DNA of 64,000 nucleotides from Rathayibacter iranicus NCPPB 2253 = VKM Ac-1602 (GTDB taxonomy: Bacteria; Actinomycetota; Actinomycetes; Actinomycetales; Microbacteriaceae): the NCBI RefSeq assembly GCF_003149025.1, contig NZ_QGDV01000002.1, forward strand, positions 248,001-312,000, read 5' to 3'. Position numbers and translations under genes: made by a program. Every line of letters begins with the position of its first letter. The first letter of the stretch is position 1. Shown one piece after another: positions 1 through 7,417 of the stretch. Below the pieces are notes generated by a model. That model did not search any database, was not told where the DNA came from, and worked only from the letters and a program-made list of their open reading frames with translations.

Positions 1-41
1 CCGCCGCCAGACTGTCGGCTACCCGAGGTGACCCGACACCC

Positions 42-58
42 ACGTGTCTCGCACACGT
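42..58. promoter_or_regulatory. Inverted repeat upstream of amt, candidate operator
   Basis: ACGTGT (42-47) and ACACGT (53-58) form perfect 6-base arms around a 5-base spacer, 60 bases before the amt start. Ammonium transporter genes are usually nitrogen-regulated, so a binding site here would make sense. I cannot match it confidently to the known GlnR or AmtR boxes. The site assignment is inference. Confidence 0.3.
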
Positions 59-117
59 ACACCGACTTCGCATCCTCGCTCCGGGCTTTTCTCTGCACAC
101 TCACGAGAGGTTCACTT

Positions 118-1398
118 ATGGATCAAGGCAATACCGCGTTCCTGCTCATCGCAGCCGCGCTGGTCCTGCTCATGACCCCCGGACTCGCCTTCTTTTATGG
201 CGGTCTGGTCCGTGCGAAGAGCGTCATCAGCATGATGATGCTCAGCTTTGGAGCAATGGGACTCATCGGCGTCCTCTGGGTGCTCTACGGTTACGCGATC
301 GCGTTCGGCAACGGTCCCGATGGAGCCGCCGGCTCCGACACCTTCGTCGGTATCGACGGCGTGCTAGGCATCGACACCGCTCAGATCGGCCTGCAGGGGG
401 TGTACAACGACGCGCTCGGCGAGCAGTCGTCGGCCTATCCGACCCTCGCCTTCGCCGCCTTCCAGGCGACCTTCGCGATCATCACCGTCGCGCTGATCTC
501 CGGCGCCATAGCCGACCGCGCCAAGTTTGGGGCCTGGCTGGTCTTTGCCGGAGTCTGGGCGACGGTCGTCTACTTCCCCGTCGCCTCCTGGGTCTTCAAC
601 TTCACCCTCGGTGATGATGGGACCGTCGTCGACGGTGGCTGGATCGCCTACGGTGTCGGTGCAATCGACTTCGCCGGCGGCACCGCCGTGCACATCAACG
701 CGGGTGCCGCCGCTCTCGCCCTCGCCCTGGTGCTGGGCAAGCGCGTGAACTTCACCAAGGGCGCACACCAGCCGCACAATCCGCCGTTCGTCCTGCTCGG
801 CGCAGGCCTGCTCTGGTTCGGCTGGTTCGGCTTCAACGCGGGGTCCGAACTCGCGGCAGACGGAATCGCGGCGATCGCGTTCCTGAACACCATCGCCGCG
901 CCCGCTGCCGCGATCCTCGGCTGGCTTGTCGTCGAAAAGATCAGGGATGGCAAGCCCACGTCGATCGGAGCAGCGTCGGGCGCCGTGGCCGGCCTCGTCG
1001 CCATCACCCCGGCCTGCGCCAGCCTGTCGCCGTTCTGGGCCATCGTGCTCGGAGTCATCACCGGTGCGGTTTGCGCCCTTGCGATCGACCTCAAGTACCG
1101 CCTCGGCTATGACGACTCGCTCGATGTCGTCGGCGTGCACCTGGTGGGCGGTCTGATCGGAACGCTGTACATCGGCTTCTTTGGCACCGACGTTGGCCTG
1201 TTCCTCACCGGCGACGCCAGCCAGCTCGGCAAGCAGGCCCTCGCGGCCTTCACTGTCCTGATCTACTCCTTCGTGATGACCCTCCTGATCGGCTGGATCA
1301 TCCAAAAGACCATGGGCTTCCGCGTGAAGAACGAAGACGAAATCGCGGGCATCGATACCGCGATCCACGGCGAGGCGGGCTACGTCCTGGCGGACTAA
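118..1398 (+). CDS. amt: Ammonium transporter (Amt/MEP family)
   Basis: Integral membrane channel importing ammonium/ammonia, 426 residues, the usual Amt length, with about eleven hydrophobic segments. The family signature DFAGGTAVH lies near residue 183 and supplies the first pore histidine; the second twin histidine is in GVHLVGG near residue 340. FNAGSELAADG near 240 is also typical. I start at ATG 118 rather than the in-frame upstream codon at 28: GAGAGG sits just before it and the residues MDQGNTAFLLI run straight into the first membrane segment. No P-II (glnK) gene follows, unlike many amt loci; the gene instead ends in a strong hairpin. Family is certain; the exact substrate preference is not shown. 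Confidence 0.96.
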   Translation: MDQGNTAFLLIAAALVLLMTPGLAFFYGGLVRAKSVISMMMLSFGAMGLIGVLWVLYGYAIAFGNGPDGAAGSDTFVGIDGVLGIDTAQIGLQGVYNDALGEQSSAYPTLAFAAFQATFAIITVALISGAIADRAKFGAWLVFAGVWATVVYFPVASWVFNFTLGDDGTVVDGGWIAYGVGAIDFAGGTAVHINAGAAALALALVLGKRVNFTKGAHQPHNPPFVLLGAGLLWFGWFGFNAGSELAADGIAAIAFLNTIAAPAAAILGWLVVEKIRDGKPTSIGAASGAVAGLVAITPACASLSPFWAIVLGVITGAVCALAIDLKYRLGYDDSLDVVGVHLVGGLIGTLYIGFFGTDVGLFLTGDASQLGKQALAAFTVLIYSFVMTLLIGWIIQKTMGFRVKNEDEIAGIDTAIHGEAGYVLAD

Positions 1399-1417
1399 TC
1401 CCTCTTGAGACTGCCCC

Positions 1418-1455
1418 CAGCGGGGTGTCGGCTCCCCGGAGTCGGCACCCCGCTG
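1418..1455 (+). terminator. Hairpin terminator after amt
   Basis: Arms CAGCGGGGTGTCG (1418-1430) and CGGCACCCCGCTG (1443-1455) pair over 13 positions with one G-T wobble, 19 bases past the amt stop. Only a short T-poor tail (TCGTTC) follows, as is common in actinobacteria. Confidence 0.7.
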
Positions 1456-1505
1456 TCGTTCACGCGCCGTTCGCGCGGGGCGGACCGCATCCCGGCTAGG
1501 GTTCC

Positions 1506-2039
1506 GTGGTGCCCTCCTCACGCTCGGTCGTGTCCCTGCTCCTCCGACTCCTCGGGCGTACGAGCGCTCCCCGTCCCGACGCTGGCCCGCTCCCGCAGCG
1601 GCCATACCTGTCGACGACCGCACCAACGCCCGGCGCCAGCGGCGTGGGCCGCACGGTCGAGGTGGATCCGTCGAGACTGCGCGGCGTGCGCCTCACCTAC
1701 GGCCCCACTCCCGACGGAGATCCCGACCCGGGCGAGGTCGTCTGGACCTGGGTTCCCTTCGAGGAAGACGACGGCCGCGGCAAGGACCGGCCGGTCCTGG
1801 TGCTCGCCGTCGAGAAAACGGGTTCGGTGCTCGCGGTGCGCCTGAGTTCGAAGGAACATGCGGACTACCTCGCGGTGGGCGCCGGCGCCTGGGATCCGGA
1901 CGGACGCCCGAGCTGGGTCGACCCCGAGCGCGTCTTCCGTGTGCACCCCGCGGGGATGCGGCGAGAAGGTGCCGCCCTCGAGCGCTCACGATACGACGCC
2001 GTGGCGCGGGTGCTCACCGCCCGCTACGGCTGGCGCTGA
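1506..2039 (+). CDS. PemK/MazF-like toxin-fold protein
   Basis: A 177-residue protein whose C-terminal two thirds (about residues 75-177) resemble PemK/MazF endoribonuclease folds: GEVVWTWVPFEEDDG, then the KDRPVLVLAV strand and LAVRLSSKEH. The N-terminal ~70 residues are proline/arginine-rich and low in complexity. No antitoxin gene sits beside it; the upstream neighbour is amt and the downstream one is convergent. Orphan PemK-like proteins of this shape occur across Microbacteriaceae and may not be active toxins. The start is uncertain: ATG 1506 is the longest choice, and the conserved part would fit a later start near 1645. Confidence 0.7.
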   Translation: MVPSSRSVVSLLLRLLGRTSAPRPDAGPLPQRPYLSTTAPTPGASGVGRTVEVDPSRLRGVRLTYGPTPDGDPDPGEVVWTWVPFEEDDGRGKDRPVLVLAVEKTGSVLAVRLSSKEHADYLAVGAGAWDPDGRPSWVDPERVFRVHPAGMRREGAALERSRYDAVARVLTARYGWR

Positions 2040-2050
2040 CGCAGATCCGG

Positions 2051-2070
2051 GGATCAGGCTGGGCTGATCC
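2051..2070. terminator. Short hairpin between convergent genes
   Basis: GGATCAG (2051-2057) and CTGATCC (2064-2070) pair perfectly around a 6-base loop, between the PemK-like stop at 2039 and the SGNH hydrolase stop at 2054, which it overlaps. It could serve both transcripts. No T-tract. Confidence 0.35.
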
Positions 2071-2812
2071 GCACGAAGTCCGCGTACTTCGCCGCACGAC
2101 CGTCGCCTGATGAGGTGCCGGTGAGCCGACGGCGTAGCCAGGGCGCCACGTGCTGGCGGTAGTACTGCGCGGATCCACCGCGCGCTCGAATCGGCTGCCG
2201 CAGTATCGTCGCCGAGCAGGCCGGGGGAGTGAGCCCAAGCGAGCGGAGGACGCGGCCCGCAACGCGCTCATGCCCGTGGGGACCAAGATGCAATCGGTCC
2301 TCGGACCAGAGCGACGGATCCGCAAAGGCCGGGTCGTGCCAGTTGTCGGCGAGGACGACATCGCTCCGCTGCCCTATCCGGCGCACAACGGCGTCGGCCA
2401 GCGCGTTCCCCCTTCGTCGGATGAGGCGTCCCAGCGGTAACCGCGGCGACGGGTCGGCGCCGGCGAGTGCGATCAGCGTCACTCCCTCCTCGTTGCAGCG
2501 TTCGAGGACGCGAAGGTAGGCGTCGGCGATCCGCTCGATGTCGGCGCGCGGGCGGAGCATGTCGTTGCCTCCGCCGTTGAAGGAGAGGTGGGTCGGGCCG
2601 AGTGCAAGGGCGGGCTCGAGCTGTTCTGCGAGAATGGCGGCGATCAGGCGGCCGCGGATCGCGAGATTCGCGTACTCGATCTGCTCGCCAGTAGCGTCGG
2701 CCCAGCCCTGCGCGGCGAGATCGGCCCAACCGCGAGGCGTGCCGTCGGGAAACTCGTCGCCCACTCCCTCGGTGAAGGAGTCGCCGATCGCGACGTAGCG
2801 GACGGTCGTCAT
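2054..2812 (-). CDS. SGNH/GDSL hydrolase (lipase/esterase fold)
   Basis: Ser-hydrolase of the SGNH superfamily, 252 residues. Block I is YVAIGDSFTEG with nucleophile Ser12; the block III Gly-Asn pair is in NGGGNDM; the Asp-x-x-His block is DRLHLGPHGH near residue 195. No signal peptide, so probably cytoplasmic. The open frame extends far upstream, but homology begins at MTTVRYVA (ATG ending at 2812). A paralogue of similar plan sits at 46417-47298. The C-terminal ~55 residues (YYRQHVAPWLRRRLTG...) are also matched in that paralogue (REYLVPWVLRRVR), a shared tail beyond the catalytic domain. Substrate unknown. Confidence 0.88.
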   Translation of the reverse strand: MTTVRYVAIGDSFTEGVGDEFPDGTPRGWADLAAQGWADATGEQIEYANLAIRGRLIAAILAEQLEPALALGPTHLSFNGGGNDMLRPRADIERIADAYLRVLERCNEEGVTLIALAGADPSPRLPLGRLIRRRGNALADAVVRRIGQRSDVVLADNWHDPAFADPSLWSEDRLHLGPHGHERVAGRVLRSLGLTPPACSATILRQPIRARGGSAQYYRQHVAPWLRRRLTGTSSGDGRAAKYADFVRISPA

Positions 2813-2864
2813 CGGTGAGATCCCCAGGAGCGCATCGAGGCACTGTACCGCTCCGGAGCAACGG

Positions 2865-3392
2865 TCATGTACGGCGCGGGAACAGGTGAACGGGCGCGAG
2901 CGTCTCCCCGGAGTTCCCGCGCGTCGGGACCGTGACGGGCGAAGGCTCGTGCGGGGCGCGACGCGGCGAGGCCCGGAACCATGCGGCGAGGGCAGGCGTG
3001 CGGTGATAGCGCCGGTGGTCGCGATCAAGCTCGGCGATGCTGCGGTAACCGGAGACACGGGCGATCTGATCGAGGCCACCGAGCGCGACCGGAGTGCTCG
3101 CCATCATCACGGCGGCGAGTTCGAGCCGCCGCAGCGCCAAGTGCTCGTCAAGGCTGAGACCGTAGAAGCGGCGGAACCGTATCCGGAGCAGGAGGACGCT
3201 GACCCGCAACTCGGCGGCAAGACCCAGCAGCGTGAATCGGCGGTCGGTGTAGCGCTCGTTGACGAGGGCCGCGGCGGCAATGGCGAGCACGTCGAGACGA
3301 CGTCCGCGGCGGCGGGCAATGGCGGGGCGGAGGGGTGATACGGGGGCGCAGTGAAGAAGGGGCATAGGGAGGAGACCGGGTTGGGGCTCCAT
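2865..3392 (-). CDS. AraC-type helix-turn-helix regulator
   Basis: About 175 residues. A leading helix-turn-helix (FTLLGLAAELRVSVLLLRIRFRRFYGLSL) is followed by a linker helix (HLALRRLELAAVMM) and a second unit (LDQIARVSGYRSIAELDRDHRRYHRTP), the two-HTH layout of AraC/XylS DNA-binding domains. There is almost no N-terminal ligand domain, only ~35 arginine-rich residues. It is divergent from the secreted protein at 3750, so that gene and itself are its likely targets. The start is weak: ATG 3392 and ATG 3365 lack a clear ribosome site. Family moderately sure, function inferred. Confidence 0.6.
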   Translation of the reverse strand: MEPQPGLLPMPLLHCAPVSPLRPAIARRRGRRLDVLAIAAAALVNERYTDRRFTLLGLAAELRVSVLLLRIRFRRFYGLSLDEHLALRRLELAAVMMASTPVALGGLDQIARVSGYRSIAELDRDHRRYHRTPALAAWFRASPRRAPHEPSPVTVPTRGNSGETLAPVHLFPRRT

Positions 3393-3749
3393 GATGACGC
3401 GGTGGCGCGAGATCCGTTTGCGGTGGCGGAGTTTCGGGACGGGAGGGGCCAACGTCGGGAGCGTCGTGCGCGGGCCGCGCCGACGCATTCGGATCGAACC
3501 GACTCCGAAGCCCACTCCATCTTGCGAGAAGGCTTCGCTCTCCGCCCCGTCTTTCGCGACAAGAGGGCGAGGGAATATCCGAACGATTCCTTTCCTCCTG
3601 AGTGACACTCGCGCCATTCAAGGATTACACTCCTTGGAAAGGCGTGGGAATACAGAAGTTCGAGCAGTAGAGCTGGATATCTGCACGCTTTCCCCTCTCT
3701 ATTCGATAGGTGTCCCCACTATGGTCACAATCGGAAAGGTTCTGCGACG
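3393..3749. other. Divergent intergenic region
   Basis: A 357-base region between the AraC-like gene and the secreted hydrolase, visibly richer in A and T than its surroundings from about 3540 onward. It holds the inverted repeat at 3619-3636 and, 10 bases before the 3750 start, GGAAAGG as ribosome site. I see no credible gene in it. Confidence 0.6.
3619..3636. promoter_or_regulatory. Inverted repeat CAAGGA-N6-TCCTTG
   Basis: CAAGGA (3619-3624) and TCCTTG (3631-3636) are perfect arms around six bases, in the shared upstream region of the AraC-like gene and the secreted protein. It is a candidate operator. AraC proteins more often use direct repeats, so another regulator is possible. Confidence 0.3.
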
Positions 3750-5849
3750 ATGGATACCCACAAGAATGCCTTCTCCGTTCTCTCCCGACGTGCGATTCTC
3801 GCCGCCTCCGTCGCCGGCGCGGGAACTCTCGCCTTCGCGACTCCCGCATTAGCAGCGGGTGATCTGCGTGCGGTGCCGAAGCTTCCGGGAGAGGTCTCTC
3901 GCCTAGCGACCGCGACGTCGCGCACGGGAAAACGGCGCTACGAAGTCATTGACGTGGTTGTCGTGGGAGACCGGGCGCGGCTCTTCGTCCCGCACACGAC
4001 TCCGCCCTCGAGAAACACCGGAACGACAATGCTGTGGTACTACCACGCGCGCAACGGCAGCCACACGGCGCTCTCCAGCGCCTTTGCCTACTCCGCCGAC
4101 CTCGCCGTCGACCGTGGAATCGTCAGCATCTGCCCGACGTACGGCGGCAGCATCTGGACGAGCAAACGGGCGCTCGAGATCCAGGCCGCCGTGGCCGCCT
4201 GGGCGTCGTCGGTCTGGCGCATCGACGCGAGTCTGCTGCGCTCGGATTCCGGCGGAGGGCCGCTGCTCACCTGGGCCTACGGCACACGAATGCTGCCGAA
4301 CATCCTCGGCGCCTACCTCAGCAACAGCTCATACGACCTCGAGGAGCGGGCGATGAGCGAACCGGACAAGGTCCTCCCGCACTACGCCGACCTCGCGGCG
4401 GTGGCAGCCGCGAACCCGGCTCGCCTGCCCCCGTCGGTGTGGCGGGGCGCGCGCCTGCGCATCACGGGATCCTCCGACGACGTGGTCGTCCCGTTCGCGA
4501 AGCACGGCATGGCCCTGCGCGCCGCCGCGCTTCCGGTCGCGAAGGAGGCGACCATCCGCATCCACGCGGGCGAGGGCACAGGGGGCCACACCGTTCCAAG
4601 TTTCACCAACAAGGAGATGCTCGAGACCTTCCAGCGCTGGCTCGCGGAGGGGCCGGTGCCGGGACCCGAGACACCGCCGACGCCGCTATCCGGCGCGGGA
4701 ACCTACGAGAACGGGTCCGACACGATCGTGACGACCGGCATCTGGTCGACCCTGCACGCCTCGGCCGACAGCGGTGGGAGCATCGCACAGTCCAGCTCCG
4801 TCGGCGCCTCCGCGACCCTGACCTTCACCGGTACCAGCGTCAGCTGGATCAGCCGCTTGACCAGCTCCTCGGGCGTCAACGACGTTCAGCTCGACGGCGT
4901 CACGGTCGCCACCATCGACGGCTACAGCGCCACGGCCCGCTCCCGCCAGACCGTCTGGAGCAGCGGCCGGCTCCCCGCGGGGCCGCACACCGTCACGATC
5001 AGCCGCGGCGGCTCCCGGCACCCCGCCTCCACCGGATCGACCCTCATCCTCGACGCTTTCGTCGTCGGCGAGGTGACGTCACCGCCCGCCACAGCCGTAC
5101 CAACCCCGATCGCCGAATGGTCCTTCACCGAGAGCAGGGCGCCGTTCGCATCGGCCATTGCAGGAGCCCCAGCACTGCGGCAGGGGACCGGCTCCGCGGC
5201 CCGCCGCGTCACGACTCCTTTCGGCGCGGGCATCGACCTCAACGGCAGTACCGATTATCTGACCGTACCGAGGACCGAGCTCGGCCCGCTCAATCTGGGC
5301 GCCTCGACCGGCGCCGTCACGGTCGCCGCCTGGGTGCTCACCTCCGATTCGAACAGCGCCTGCCTCGCCGGTGTCTGGGAGGAGTCGACAGTCGGGGCGT
5401 TGCGCTCCTACGCCCTGTTCAACAATCTCCCCCAGTACGGCGGGTGGGAGCGGGTGTGCATGCACGTCTCGAAACGTGGGGGACCGACGCCGGGCTACCC
5501 GTTCTCGCGTGACTACTCCGTCGAGCCGCGGCGCCTGAGTCGGGGCGTGTGGCAACTGCACGTTGGCACCTATGACGGAGCGGTGGCTGTGTCTTATCTT
5601 GACGGGACTGCCACGGCTTATCCGAGCTACACCGATGCGCTCGGGGCCACCTATGCCAAAAATCCCTACGTCTATCCAGACGGACTGAATGCTGCTCCTG
5701 GCGACTTCGTGGTCGGCGCGAACGGTCGTGACGGCGTGATGATTAACCAATACAGGGGGACTCTCGCGAGGGTGCGGGTCTGGGATCGCGCTCTGACCGC
5801 CGAACAGGTGAGGGAGCTGTACACCCTCGAAAAGGTGACCCTCTCGTGA
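3750..5849 (+). CDS. Tat-exported hydrolase-like protein with C-terminal LamG/lectin domain
   Basis: A 699-residue exported protein. The N-terminus has a twin-arginine pattern (SRRAIL), a hydrophobic stretch and an ALA-A cleavage site near residue 36. Residues ~40-305 look like an alpha/beta hydrolase: a nucleophile-elbow-like SDSGGG near residue 165, SSDDVVVPF as an acid-containing loop, and GGHTVP as a possible histidine region. A beta-rich module follows (~315-440), joined by proline-rich linkers. Residues ~455-699 read as a concanavalin-like LamG domain (FGAGIDLNGSTDYLTVP; GTLARVRVWDRALTAEQV). It is probably a cell-surface or secreted enzyme that binds a carbohydrate or polymer. Substrate is unknown. 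TatA and TatC are encoded at 16052-17154. Confidence 0.75.
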   Translation: MDTHKNAFSVLSRRAILAASVAGAGTLAFATPALAAGDLRAVPKLPGEVSRLATATSRTGKRRYEVIDVVVVGDRARLFVPHTTPPSRNTGTTMLWYYHARNGSHTALSSAFAYSADLAVDRGIVSICPTYGGSIWTSKRALEIQAAVAAWASSVWRIDASLLRSDSGGGPLLTWAYGTRMLPNILGAYLSNSSYDLEERAMSEPDKVLPHYADLAAVAAANPARLPPSVWRGARLRITGSSDDVVVPFAKHGMALRAAALPVAKEATIRIHAGEGTGGHTVPSFTNKEMLETFQRWLAEGPVPGPETPPTPLSGAGTYENGSDTIVTTGIWSTLHASADSGGSIAQSSSVGASATLTFTGTSVSWISRLTSSSGVNDVQLDGVTVATIDGYSATARSRQTVWSSGRLPAGPHTVTISRGGSRHPASTGSTLILDAFVVGEVTSPPATAVPTPIAEWSFTESRAPFASAIAGAPALRQGTGSAARRVTTPFGAGIDLNGSTDYLTVPRTELGPLNLGASTGAVTVAAWVLTSDSNSACLAGVWEESTVGALRSYALFNNLPQYGGWERVCMHVSKRGGPTPGYPFSRDYSVEPRRLSRGVWQLHVGTYDGAVAVSYLDGTATAYPSYTDALGATYAKNPYVYPDGLNAAPGDFVVGANGRDGVMINQYRGTLARVRVWDRALTAEQVRELYTLEKVTLS

Positions 5850-5865
5850 CCCTTTCGTGGATCGC

Positions 5866-5920
5866 GAGGTGCCTGAGAATGCTGCTGACCGACGGAGCGG
5901 AGAGCATTCTCGGGCACCTC
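5866..5920. terminator. Long 18-base-pair hairpin
   Basis: GAGGTGCCTGAGAATGCT (5866-5883) and AGCATTCTCGGGCACCTC (5903-5920) pair along all 18 positions with one G-T wobble and a 19-base loop. It lies 17 bases after the secreted protein stop, so a terminator role is likely, but no T-run follows on either strand. Confidence 0.6.
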
Positions 5921-6008
5921 AGGGGACAGGAGCGGAAAGAGGCGCGCAGAAGATGCGCCGCGCTCCGAGGCGCGAAGAGCTCGCCCGGCGGGTCGCGGAG
6001 TACCGCCC

Positions 6009-6014
6009 TACACT
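6009..6014 (+). promoter_or_regulatory. -10 element for a leaderless LLM gene
   Basis: TACACT ends six bases before ATG 6021, placing the expected transcription start on the start codon itself. No ribosome site precedes the ATG. A -35 element is not recognisable. Confidence 0.4.
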
Positions 6015-6020
6015 CGGACA

Positions 6021-6896
6021 ATGCGACACGGAATCGTCATCCTCCCCCAGGACCCGTGGGTTAAGGCCCGACGCAGGTGGCAGTCGGCCGAGGGGCTGGG
6101 CTTCGACCACGCCTGGACCTACGACCACCTCTCCTGGCGTTCCCTCGCGGGGGAGCGGTGGCACGCGACCGTGCCCACCCTCACCGCAGCGGCACTGGTC
6201 ACGACGACCCTGCGACTGGGCACCTTCGTCGCGTCGCCCAACTTCCGCCATCCCGTCCCCTTCGCGAAGGAGGTTGCGACTCTCGATGAGATATCCGCTG
6301 GGCGCGTGATTCTGGGCCTGGGTTCGGGCGGCACCGGCTTCGACTCCACGGTGCTCGGGCAGCGCGACTACACGCCGCGGGAGCGCCACGAACGCTTTTC
6401 CGAGTTCGTGACGGCTCTCGACGTACTGCTGCGCCACGAGGAGCCCGAATCCGGTGGCATCGACCTCGATGGCGACTGGTTCACCGCGCGCGGCGCCCGG
6501 ATGGTGGGGGAGCCGGCTCAGCGGCCGCGCGTCCCCTTTGTCCTCGCCGCGAACGGACCAAAGGGACTGGCTCTCGTCGCTGAGCGTGCTCAGGGCTGGG
6601 TCACCACCGGCCCCACAGGAACGATGGGGGAGGAGTGGTGGAACGGCCTTGCCACGCTAGCCCGCCGCCTCGATCAAGCACTCGAGGTTGCCGGTCGCGA
6701 CCCGCGCGACATCGAGCGCCATCTCTCCCTCGATTCCGGCGGCGAGTACTCCCTCGACAGCGTCGCTCGCTTCGAGGACATGGCCGGCCGTGCCGACCAG
6801 CTCGGCTTCACCGACGTCGTCTCACACTGGCCCCGCCGCGAGGGCATCTACGCGGGCGACGACGACGTCCTCTATGAGGTCGCCTCCCACTTCTGA
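6021..6896 (+). CDS. LLM-class flavin-dependent oxidoreductase
   Basis: A 291-residue luciferase-like monooxygenase-family enzyme, expected to use F420 or FMN. Typical blocks are GFDHAWTYDHLSW near residue 27, TTTLRLGTFVASPNFRHP (62-79), then AKEVATLDEISAGRVILGLG and a late VPFVLAANGPKGLALVAERAQGWVT. Family enzymes oxidise or reduce small organic substrates; the specific substrate cannot be read from sequence. The gene seems leaderless, with TACACT six bases upstream. Immediately downstream lies a truncated RibD-type reductase fragment. A second, longer LLM enzyme is at 27487-28500. Confidence 0.9.
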   Translation: MRHGIVILPQDPWVKARRRWQSAEGLGFDHAWTYDHLSWRSLAGERWHATVPTLTAAALVTTTLRLGTFVASPNFRHPVPFAKEVATLDEISAGRVILGLGSGGTGFDSTVLGQRDYTPRERHERFSEFVTALDVLLRHEEPESGGIDLDGDWFTARGARMVGEPAQRPRVPFVLAANGPKGLALVAERAQGWVTTGPTGTMGEEWWNGLATLARRLDQALEVAGRDPRDIERHLSLDSGGEYSLDSVARFEDMAGRADQLGFTDVVSHWPRREGIYAGDDDVLYEVASHF

Positions 6897-6903
6897 ACTC
6901 TCC

Positions 6904-7329
6904 ACAACAGAATCGGAGACAGATGCCCAGTTGGCCGCACAATCGCCGTCCTTCGCTAAATTCGCCGACGCCTGGCAGGCACCGGCGAAGATCGTCTACT
7001 CCACCCGCATGTCGGCGCCCACGACCGCGCGCACGAGTATCCAACGCACGGTGAATCGCGCCGAAATGGAGGCCATGAAGTCCGCTGCCGGGGGTGATCT
7101 CCTGATCGGTGGCGCGGATCTCGCCGCCCAAGCCATCCAGGCCAGTGTGGTCGACGAGATACAGCTCTACCTTCTGCCGCTCACTGTCGGCGGAGGAAAA
7201 CCGGGTCTGCCGACGACAACGCGCCTCGACCTCGAACTTCTCGAGCAATGTCAGTTCGGAAACGGCGTCGTCTTTCTCCGCTACGCGGTCCGCACACCGT
7301 TGCGGTCTTCCCTTTCCTCGACTCGCTGA
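6904..7329 (+). pseudogene. 5'-truncated RibD C-terminal/dihydrofolate-reductase-like remnant
   Basis: The reading frame from about 6904 to the TGA at 7329 matches only the C-terminal two thirds of the RibD-C reductase family: WQAPAKIVYSTRMSAP, then DLLIGGADLAAQAI, VDEIQLYLLPLTVGGGKP and a terminal GNGVVFLRYAV. The conserved N-terminal nucleotide-binding part of ~60-70 residues (a sequence such as MSLDGYI...) is missing. It would have to lie where the preceding LLM gene ends. The frame is intact, so a deletion at the 5' side rather than decay by frameshift explains it. Boundaries of the remnant are approximate. It could still be translated as a stub, but is unlikely to be an active reductase. 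Confidence 0.7.
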
Positions 7330-7417
7330 CGTCCGAGGCCTACAGTGGCTGCGACGTCGGTGCACACGTGACGAAAGTCCGATGCCGTCAAGCACCCTCT
7401 TCCGGCGAAAGGAAGAC

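Noticed and set aside
1506-2039. Complete toxin-antitoxin module at the PemK-like gene
   Set aside because: No antitoxin-size gene lies adjacent on the same strand; upstream is amt with its terminator.
4034-5512. Open frame of 492 codons in another frame of the secreted hydrolase gene
   Set aside because: The translation is Arg/His-rich and lacks domains, while the other frame has a Tat signal and LamG motifs.
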